64,000 nucleotides of DNA. Source: Acidimicrobium ferrooxidans (lineage in GTDB: Bacteria > Actinomycetota > Geothermincolia > Fen-727 > Anoxymicrobiaceae). Position 1 is the stretch's first letter. Each line of letters starts with the position of its first letter. The translations under genes were made by a program, and so were the position numbers. The stretch lies in NCBI GenBank assembly GCA_020723485.1, contig DYIU01000002.1, positions 219,543-283,542 on the forward strand. The letters run 5' to 3'. Below, in pieces: positions 57,822-64,000 of this stretch. The notes under the pieces were generated by a model that saw only the letters and a program-made list of their open reading frames with translations, ran no database searches and was not told the DNA's origin.

Positions 57822-60791
57822 TTATATACCGTACTCGGCCCGCTCGATGAGCTCTATCTGCATCTCGCGGTAAAGGGTCACGAAATAAGCGTTGTAACCG
57901 GAGATGCGGACCAGCAGGTTGCGGTAATTCTCCGGGTGGGCCATGGCATCTCGGAGCATGTCGCTCGTCACGACGTTCATCTGCATCTGCATTCCGCCCA
58001 GGTCGAAGTATGTCTTCGCGTACGAGAACATGTTGTCCACCACTTTTTCGTGGGACTCGCTCGCGCCCGGCACGACCTTCACGTTAAAGGCGATGTTGTT
58101 GTTCATGTTGTGCGGGTCGAGGCTCGCCACGTCCCGGATGTTGTCGAGCAGGTTCCTGCTCGCGCTGGGCTCCGGGGTCAGGCCGGGCGTAAAAGCCTTG
58201 CCGGCAAGCTTCCCGGACGGCAGTGCTCCTGAGAGCATCCCGAAGGCCACGTGGTTGGACATCGACCAGAACCCGGAAGTGTATGGGCCCCCCCGGAAGT
58301 TCCGGTGGGCCCCAAACGAGTCGTGGGCGAACTTCGCCACACGGCCGGCCATCGCGACCGCCTCCTCGCTCCCCGAGCCGAAGAACGGCACCTTGTTCGT
58401 GACCGTGGCGTGGAGCGCGGGGTCGCTCTCGAAGTTGGTGTCAACGGCCCTTTTGAGGTCCGAGAAGGAGACCTTTCCCTCATCAAAGACCAGTTTCTTA
58501 ATCACCATGAGCGAATCGGTGACGTCGGCCAGGCCGATGCACGCTGCCCCCGAAGAGTTGTACCTGGCCCCGCCGACTGTCACATCTCTTCCTCTAGTGA
58601 TCGAATCGCTTATCAGAGAAGACAGGAGCGGGGTCGGCCTGATGTAGGCGTGCGCCTCGCCGAGCATGTTGTTGTACTCGACCGAGTTGTCGATGAGGAA
58701 CCCGAACTGCTTCTCGAACGCGCCGTAGAACTCCTCGAACGTCTCGAAGGCGCCCGCTTCGACGCTACCGGTCTTCGGGCCCACCTCCCAGTTCATCAGA
58801 GGGTGCTTGCCGTTGTTCATCGCCATCTCGAGAGCGGCGACCATGTTCATCATCATGCAGTTTGTATGCCCGATATGTTTGCCGGAGAGAGTCGGCTCGA
58901 CGCATCCCACAGCGGCCCAGTCGCGCAGGTCCTCCGTCAGGTAGCCGAACTCGCGGAGCGACTCCATCACCACCGAGTCGTTGTGCATGGAAGGGGTGGC
59001 CGCGGTTATCAGGTTGACCTCGCAGAGCCTCTTGAGGTAGGTGTCCGAGTTCTTCTCCCGGTTGAAGCGCGCGTTAACGTTGGGGTCGCGGATGTTGAGC
59101 ATCTCCGTTACCTTCAGGAAGATGTACGTCATGTCGTTGACGGCGTCATCCCCCTCCGGGGTGACCCCGCCGAGCGTTATCGCCTGGTCGGAAGAGCTGC
59201 CGCCGAAAAGGTAGTTGCCTATGTCCGGCGCGAGAGGCAGGTGGTCGGTGCACCTCATATAGAAGCAGCCGACCAGCTCGATAGCCCGGCGGACGAACTC
59301 CTCCTTCTCCTCAGAAGTCGAGAGCTTCGAGATGTCGGACTCGAAGTACGGCTGGAACCACTGGTCCATTCGACCGAGCGAGAGACCCATGTTGGAGTTC
59401 TCCATGTGCAGTGCCACCCAGCCGATCCAGCACGCGTTGACCGCCTCGTCCAGCGTGTCGCACGGGTTCTCGGGCACCTTCGCGCATATCTCGGCCAGGC
59501 GTCCGAGCTCCGCGGCCCGGACAGGGTCGCCCTCCGTCTCGGACTCCAGCGCCGCCCGCTCGCTCAGGTGCCGCGCGTATGCGTTGATCCCCTCAAGGCA
59601 CAGCTTCATCGCCTCCAGCTCGTCCCTCTTCCCACTGTCGATGTCCGCCGAGGCGAGCTCCCCGTCTATCTCGCGGATGATGCCGCCTGTCCCCAGGCGC
59701 ATCAGTTTCGGGAAGTCCGCGATGGTGTGCGATAGCGCGGCGGTCTTCCACATGAAGTAGACCGCGAACCGTTCGTCCAGCTTCTGGCTCAGGGGGGCAT
59801 CGCAGTTCTCCCTTACCCACTCGCGAGTGTTCCGGTGTGCCCAGAACGGGAACACGTAGTGGTGCAGGACCTTCGCTGTCTCCTCCGAGACCTCGTAGGG
59901 GTTGAGCAGCCTCTCAGGAAGGGAGCCCAGTTCGTTCCAGACCATTGTGCCCGCAGTGTCGGGGTAGACGACAACGCCGATCTCCTTTGTGGTGGTCGTG
60001 CCGGCTATGAGGTCGTCCTTCCGGATGATGGGTCTGCGGTTCTCCATCAGGTGCTTGAAGGCGTTGGCCTGGCGGAGGGCCGGGGCCCACGGCCTGCCCT
60101 CGGAGTCGCTCTCGAACCCGTTCTCCATGAACCACTCAGTGAGGAGCCTGGGGCGCTCAGGGCAGAGCTCGGGCTTGACCGTGAAGTGGATGTCCACGAA
60201 CCGTTTCAGTCTCGGGAAGTCGTCGATGTCGTACCTGGATAGGTACGGGTCATCGAGGTGCTTGACTCCCGAATCGATGGACGGCGCGGGCATCCTCTGC
60301 TTGTGACGCTTCGCCATCTCGGAGCGCATGGACGGGTCGACCTCGATAGCCTCCTTCTGGCGCTCCGCAACGTCTGCCGCCTTTATCTTGGCGTTACGCT
60401 TGCTGTTCTGCCTGGCCAGCAGCACCGATATGTAGTAGTTCATCAACGTCATGTAGCTGAGATTGCCCTCTAACCTTATTCTGCTCTTCAGCAACATGTT
60501 GAGTATCTCGTTCGGGGTGGCGCTGAGGATGTCCATGAGGACGCGGTCGTCCGCCAGTATCATCTGGACATCGACGTCGGGAGGGATATCGCCTATCACT
60601 TTGACCCGCCCGTCCCTGAAACGGATCGCCTGGCGGACCGAATCGGTCTCGGTGCGGATTCCTACGGTGAAGTCGATCCAGCTACCGTTGCTCCGCATGT
60701 AGTCCCTGATCGACGGCCTCAGGTTGAAGTTCGCGGCCATGAGGCGCAGGACAGACCCGCCAACGAGATTGGCCATCGACTTACCGCTCAT
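57822..60791 (-). CDS. Glycyl radical enzyme with N-terminal SCP2-like domain
   Basis: This is a 989-residue protein, about 150 residues longer than typical family members. Residues about 30-120 look like an SCP2 lipid-binding domain (FRDGRVKVIGDIPPDVDVQM, IRLEGNLSYMTLMNYY). From about 190 it is a PFL/glycyl-radical barrel. The thiyl residue is Cys630 in GCVEP with Glu632 next but one, the C-x-E pair of eliminases and arylacetate decarboxylases rather than the Cys-Cys of PFL. The glycyl radical is Gly965 in RISGYNAY. Its activase follows, and a superoxide reductase lies upstream on the same strand. The substrate is unknown; the SCP2 domain hints at a hydrophobic one (inference). GGGGGGTAGCT precedes the ATG. 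Confidence 0.93.
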   Translation of the reverse strand: MSGKSMANLVGGSVLRLMAANFNLRPSIRDYMRSNGSWIDFTVGIRTETDSVRQAIRFRDGRVKVIGDIPPDVDVQMILADDRVLMDILSATPNEILNMLLKSRIRLEGNLSYMTLMNYYISVLLARQNSKRNAKIKAADVAERQKEAIEVDPSMRSEMAKRHKQRMPAPSIDSGVKHLDDPYLSRYDIDDFPRLKRFVDIHFTVKPELCPERPRLLTEWFMENGFESDSEGRPWAPALRQANAFKHLMENRRPIIRKDDLIAGTTTTKEIGVVVYPDTAGTMVWNELGSLPERLLNPYEVSEETAKVLHHYVFPFWAHRNTREWVRENCDAPLSQKLDERFAVYFMWKTAALSHTIADFPKLMRLGTGGIIREIDGELASADIDSGKRDELEAMKLCLEGINAYARHLSERAALESETEGDPVRAAELGRLAEICAKVPENPCDTLDEAVNACWIGWVALHMENSNMGLSLGRMDQWFQPYFESDISKLSTSEEKEEFVRRAIELVGCFYMRCTDHLPLAPDIGNYLFGGSSSDQAITLGGVTPEGDDAVNDMTYIFLKVTEMLNIRDPNVNARFNREKNSDTYLKRLCEVNLITAATPSMHNDSVVMESLREFGYLTEDLRDWAAVGCVEPTLSGKHIGHTNCMMMNMVAALEMAMNNGKHPLMNWEVGPKTGSVEAGAFETFEEFYGAFEKQFGFLIDNSVEYNNMLGEAHAYIRPTPLLSSLISDSITRGRDVTVGGARYNSSGAACIGLADVTDSLMVIKKLVFDEGKVSFSDLKRAVDTNFESDPALHATVTNKVPFFGSGSEEAVAMAGRVAKFAHDSFGAHRNFRGGPYTSGFWSMSNHVAFGMLSGALPSGKLAGKAFTPGLTPEPSASRNLLDNIRDVASLDPHNMNNNIAFNVKVVPGASESHEKVVDNMFSYAKTYFDLGGMQMQMNVVTSDMLRDAMAHPENYRNLLVRISGYNAYFVTLYREMQIELIERAEYGI

Positions 60792-60982
60792 AGCTACCCC
60801 CCAGGTAACATGCAGGTGACATGCGTACTTTTTACGCCCGGTATGACGGGCAAGTCAATGATATTACGCAGGCCTGGCCGGCACCACCCGCGCCTGGGGG
60901 CACGGTGCCGAGGGTCATCATGGCACAGGTCGTTAGCGTCCGCTCGCCGGGCGCTCTTACGTAATGGCCGGCTCGCGCCGGT

Positions 60983-61375
60983 TCAGCCGACCTTGATCTC
61001 CGTTGACGACTCCCAGAGGCCGTGTATGTTGCAGAAGCTGCTCGCGTAGAGGACGCCCGGGGTAGAAGTCGTCATCCAGGCCGAGACCTGGTGGTGCGTG
61101 TACACTGGGCCCTTGTTGGGGCCGTCGACGGACTCTCCGTGGGCGTTGAACTCGAAGGTGCCCACCTCGCAGGGGTACTTCGCTCCGTCCGGCATGAAGA
61201 CCAGGCATATCCACCGTATGTGGTGCTCGGTCGTGTTCGGATGAGATATCTCCTTGCCGATGCTGACATCGACCTTGAACGTCTCCCCCGCCTTGACCTG
61301 GCCGGGTACTTCCATGACCGGTACGTGCTTTTCGGCCTTCCAGTCGGCAGTCTGGTACATGTCTCCCAGCGGCAT
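60983..61375 (-). CDS. Superoxide reductase (class II, neelaredoxin-like)
   Basis: This 130-residue protein reduces superoxide to peroxide without making O2. The iron ligands are visible: EKHVP (Glu and His), TEHHIRW (two His) and CNIHGLW (Cys and His). There is no desulforedoxin domain. ATG at 61375 was chosen because GGGGGTG lies 6 nt upstream and the usual N-terminus (QTADWKAEKHVP) follows soon after; two earlier ATGs (61390, 61381) are possible. It is 191 bp upstream of the glycyl radical enzyme on the same strand. The gap shows no gene or clear terminator. Confidence 0.92.
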   Translation of the reverse strand: MPLGDMYQTADWKAEKHVPVMEVPGQVKAGETFKVDVSIGKEISHPNTTEHHIRWICLVFMPDGAKYPCEVGTFEFNAHGESVDGPNKGPVYTHHQVSAWMTTSTPGVLYASSFCNIHGLWESSTEIKVG

Positions 61376-61474
61376 CGCCATCACCCCCATGGTGCGTATG
61401 TTTGTCGGCTCGCCGGTTGTATTCGTCGCAGGCCTGCCCGTTCCTGTGCGCGCGGGCCTGCACCCACGGAGACC

Positions 61475-61504
61475 TTGCACCGGTTCGAGTCTGGGACATA
61501 TGCT
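61475..61504 (+). promoter_or_regulatory. Possible promoter of the DUF6206-aminotransferase pair
   Basis: TTGCAC (61475-61480), an 18-nt spacer and TATGCT (61499-61504) lie 62 nt before the ATG at 61567. The match is weak. Confidence 0.35.
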
Positions 61505-61566
61505 GTTGATGCACGGCGCAGGAGGCCGCGTCCGCGGTGGCAGCGCCCGGAGTCCACGGGGGGAGC

Positions 61567-62535
61567 ATGGCCCTTGAGATCGACCTTGAGCTCCTGAAGG
61601 AGTTCGAGAAGTACCTCGACCCTCGCAGGCCGGAGCAGAGCCGGATACCTGCCAGGGTCCTCGGCTACGGCGAGATAAGCACCGTCTTCGAGATAGGCGA
61701 CGAGAGGCAGCGGGACCTCGCCTACAAGCGGATGCCGATATTCGAGAAAGCGGAAGAACTCGAGCATTACGAGGCGACCTTCAACGAGTACTGCAGAGTG
61801 CTCATCGAGGAGATAGGGCTCGAGCTGCCGCAGTACGGTTATGCGAGCCTGTCGGCCGACGAAGGGCGGCCGGTCATGTTCCTGGCCCAGCGCAAACTCC
61901 CGCCGGAATCCATCGGCAACAAGGCCATACACCTGCTTGACCGCGACGACACCGTCAGGCTGATAAGGCAGGTGCTCCGCGAGCTCAAGAAGCTCTGGTC
62001 GTTCAACGTGCGGTCGGGACGCCTCGAGCTGGGCATCGACGGGCAGATCTCGAACTGGTCCATCAAGGATTACACCGGCGGGTCGTGCCTGGGCTCCGAG
62101 ATAGAGCTCATCTACTTCGACACTAGCACCCCTTTCCTGCGCATAGACGGCGCCGAGCAGCTCGACCCGGAGCTGTTCCTGAGGAGCGCGCCGTCTTTCC
62201 TGGTCTGGGTATTGCGGCTGCTTTTTCTCGAGGACGTGATGACCCGATACTACGATTTTCACCTGGTAGCCACCGATCTCGTCGCCAACTTCTACAAGGA
62301 GCAGCTGCCCGACTACATACCCGCGCTCGTCGCCGAGGCGAACGACTTCTTCGCGACTGAAGCCGCCGAGCTGGGTATCGAGCCGCTTTCCGAGAAGGAG
62401 GTCCGCTCCTATTACCGGGAGGACGCGGTGATCTGGAGCCTGTACCTGAACGCGAGACGCATAGACCGCTTCCTCCGGACGCGGCTGCTGCGCAGGGAAT
62501 ACCCATACATCCTACCCGGCAAGATAAAGAGGTGA
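61567..62535 (+). CDS. DUF6206-like protein with a protein-kinase-like fold
   Basis: This is a 322-residue protein. The order of elements resembles aminoglycoside-phosphotransferase-type kinases: a glycine-containing loop (RVLGYGEISTVFEI), a candidate Lys (LAYKRMPIF), a catalytic-loop-like GIDGQISNWSI and a metal-binding-like IYFDTSTPF. The C-terminal helices contain DFHLVATDL. It is a member of, or close to, DUF6206, whose substrate is unknown. ATG at 61567 has GGGGGGAGC. It precedes the aminotransferase by 8 nt, so the two probably act in one pathway. Confidence 0.75.
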   Translation: MALEIDLELLKEFEKYLDPRRPEQSRIPARVLGYGEISTVFEIGDERQRDLAYKRMPIFEKAEELEHYEATFNEYCRVLIEEIGLELPQYGYASLSADEGRPVMFLAQRKLPPESIGNKAIHLLDRDDTVRLIRQVLRELKKLWSFNVRSGRLELGIDGQISNWSIKDYTGGSCLGSEIELIYFDTSTPFLRIDGAEQLDPELFLRSAPSFLVWVLRLLFLEDVMTRYYDFHLVATDLVANFYKEQLPDYIPALVAEANDFFATEAAELGIEPLSEKEVRSYYREDAVIWSLYLNARRIDRFLRTRLLRREYPYILPGKIKR

Positions 62536-62543
62536 TCGGCCAG

Positions 62544-63806
62544 ATGAGCGTAGTTGGACAGGAATCGATCGAGAAGATAACCGAGCTCTTCTCCAGGCAC
62601 GTCTCCAGCGGCAAGGTTGAGTTCTTCACCAACGCCGGCGTCAACTTCATCCTCGGCAGGCGCGAGGGGATCCACATGTACGACCTGGAGGGGAACCGCT
62701 ACATAAACTGCAACTGCAACGGCGGGGTGTTCAACCTGGGTCACCGGAACGCCGAGGTCATAGGGGCCCTGGAGGAAGGGCTGGCCGAGCTCGACATAGG
62801 AACGCACCACACCGTGAGCGAGCAGCGGGCATTACTGGGCGAGGAGCTCGCCTCCGTCTGCCCCGGCGATATAAACCGGGTCATATACGGCGTGAGCGGC
62901 GGCGAGGTCATAGACGCCGCCATCAAGCTCGCCCGTGGCCACACGGGCCGCCCCGGGGTCGTCTCGGCCGTAGGCGGGTACCACGGCCACACCGGGTTCG
63001 CCCTGCCTGCTGGGCACGAACAGTATTCCGAGCCGTTCAAGCCCCTTGTCCCCGGTTACACCCAGGTGCCTTTCGGCGACCTGGCCGCCCTCGACGCAGC
63101 GGTCGACGAGAACACGGCCTGCGTGCTCTTCGAGACCATACCCGCCACGCTCGGAATCGTCCTGCCGCCGGAGGATTTCTACGCGGGCGTCCGCAGGATA
63201 TGCGACGAGCGCGGCGCGGTCATGGTGATGGACGAGGTGCAGACCGGACTAGGCCGCTGCGGCGCGTACTGGGGTATAGAAACGTACGGCGTGGTCCCGG
63301 ACGTCTTGGTGAGCGCGAAGGGGCTCTCGGGCGGCATCTACCCGCTGAGCGCCGTCCTGTTCAGTGACCGCATGAACCAGTTCTGGCACGACAACCCGTT
63401 CATCCACATCTCCACGTTCGGCGGGCCCGAGCTCGGGTGCCGTGTCACCCTGAAGGTGCTCGAGATACTCAAGCGCCCCGGGTTCCTGGAGCATGTCAGG
63501 GAGATGGCCTCCGTCTTCGAGAAGGGATACGTGGAGCTCAAGACCTCTCACTCGGACCTGCTTCTCGAGACCAGGCAGCGCGGCCTGTTCACAGGGCTCA
63601 AGATGAAGAACGAGATGTGCGGGCCGCTGATGACCGTCGCCGGCATGCGCAACGGCATATTCACCGTCTACGCCAACAACGACAACTCGGTGAGCCAGAT
63701 AATCCCGCCCCTCATCATCCAGGAGAAGGAAGCGCTCGAGGTACTCGAGCGCCTCGACGCGATGATGTCCTGGGTCGAGAAGACCATGGGCGAGTTCGAA
63801 GCATAG
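62544..63806 (+). CDS. Class III PLP-dependent aminotransferase
   Basis: This 420-residue enzyme has GNRYINCNCNGGVFNLGHRN, GVSGGEVIDAAIKLARGHTG (PLP phosphate site), GGYHGHTGFAL, DEVQTGLGR and the PLP lysine in SAKGLSGGIYPLSA. The pattern is that of omega-amino-acid aminotransferases. The amino donor is unknown. ATG at 62544 has AGAGGTGAT upstream; a GTG at 62532 overlaps the previous stop. It is coupled to the DUF6206-like gene. Confidence 0.93.
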   Translation: MSVVGQESIEKITELFSRHVSSGKVEFFTNAGVNFILGRREGIHMYDLEGNRYINCNCNGGVFNLGHRNAEVIGALEEGLAELDIGTHHTVSEQRALLGEELASVCPGDINRVIYGVSGGEVIDAAIKLARGHTGRPGVVSAVGGYHGHTGFALPAGHEQYSEPFKPLVPGYTQVPFGDLAALDAAVDENTACVLFETIPATLGIVLPPEDFYAGVRRICDERGAVMVMDEVQTGLGRCGAYWGIETYGVVPDVLVSAKGLSGGIYPLSAVLFSDRMNQFWHDNPFIHISTFGGPELGCRVTLKVLEILKRPGFLEHVREMASVFEKGYVELKTSHSDLLLETRQRGLFTGLKMKNEMCGPLMTVAGMRNGIFTVYANNDNSVSQIIPPLIIQEKEALEVLERLDAMMSWVEKTMGEFEA

Positions 63807-63911
63807 GGGTCAGACCACTTTCGTTCCATTGACAACAGCAGATAACAACAGCCACAGACTGCTGTTGCTGCTGTTGTTGATGTGGCTGACGGAACGAAAG
63901 TGGTCTGACCC
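63807..63911. repeat. 105-bp palindromic element (GGGTCAGACC family)
   Basis: The 21 bp at 63807-63827 (starting GGGTCAGACCACTTTCGTTC) are exactly inverted at 63891-63911. The interior adds CAACAGC/GCTGTTG and AGCCACA/TGTGGCT complementary pairs, so nearly the whole element can fold. It begins 1 nt after the aminotransferase stop and ends in the stop codon of the convergent gene. Confidence 0.85.
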
Positions 63912-64000
63912 TAATCGGACCAGGTGTACTGGCCCTCGAGTGAGTAGGCCTCCGCGAGCACCTTCTCGAACCGCGCCTGGTCCGCGACCGGCTTGCGTAT
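63911..64000 (-). CDS. C-terminus of a truncated hypothetical protein
   Basis: An open frame on the minus strand enters from the window edge and ends with TAG at 63913-63911. Its 29 visible residues end SLEGQYTWSD. The codon use fits the neighbours and the frame is open to the edge. The stop is part of the right arm of the 105-bp palindrome. The family cannot be recognised. Confidence 0.65.
   Translation of the reverse strand: MRKPVADQARFEKVLAEAYSLEGQYTWSD

Overview
The window is a GC-rich bacterial chromosome segment densely packed with housekeeping and accessory genes. It looks like a deep-branching, probably anaerobic or microaerophilic actinobacterium-like organism. The evidence is high GC, an OmpR-type orphan regulator next to glnA with GlnR-like operators, LCP and PASTA-kinase envelope proteins, and O2-sensitive chemistry (glycyl radical enzyme, superoxide reductase, HdrBC-like iron-sulfur protein, archaeal-style split glutamate synthase). 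This placement is inferred from gene content; no rRNA is present.

Layout. 1-5.7 kb: a minus-strand nitrogen/NAD cluster (amtB, PII, glutamine-dependent nadE, then DUF2804 and DUF4190 proteins). 5.7-7.2 kb: a repeat-rich island with a REP-associated tyrosine transposase, inverted and direct repeats and a tRNA-Ala 3' fragment. 7.2-15.5 kb: a long minus-strand translation operon, infC-rpmI-rplT-rRNA methyltransferase-pheS-pheT-nadD-LCP-rsfS, followed by tRNA-Ala(GGC). infC appears to start with ATA. 15.7-20.9 kb: signalling genes (receiver-GGDEF-like protein, multidomain histidine kinase, GAF/HD-GYP protein). 21-24.8 kb: the ribD-ribE-ribBA-ribH operon behind an FMN riboswitch. 24.8-26.8 kb: three small lipoproteins, then rpe.

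27.5-35.4 kb is a second nitrogen island. A fused HdrB-HdrC protein leads an operon with the three separate glutamate synthase domains. A GSI-alpha-like glnA lies downstream of an OmpR-family regulator with a degenerate receiver and an ammonia-type nadE. The promoters of glnA and of amtB (28 kb away) share a four-box operator with an exact 11-bp period, resembling actinobacterial GlnR boxes. Together the two islands suggest one regulon for ammonium uptake, PII signalling and GS/GOGAT assimilation.

35.4-40.3 kb: rsmB-fmt-def-metK and a lipoprotein. 40.5-56.3 kb: accessory genes (two membrane glycosyltransferase-like proteins, phosphoesterase, GH78-like protein, methyltransferase, lysine-rich miniprotein, zinc-ribbon proteins, ferredoxin-type protein, macrodomain, PASTA kinase, PfkB kinase, PIG-L deacetylase). 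56.5-61.4 kb: a glycyl radical enzyme with an N-terminal SCP2-like domain, its activase, a stand-alone Rieske protein and a superoxide reductase. 61.5-63.8 kb: a kinase-like DUF6206-type protein coupled to a class III aminotransferase. A 105-bp palindromic repeat and a truncated gene close the window.

Repeats ending in GGGTCAGACC-like sequence recur at gene ends, and a transposase-linked 160-bp inverted-repeat element occurs twice. Numerous genes appear to start with TTG.
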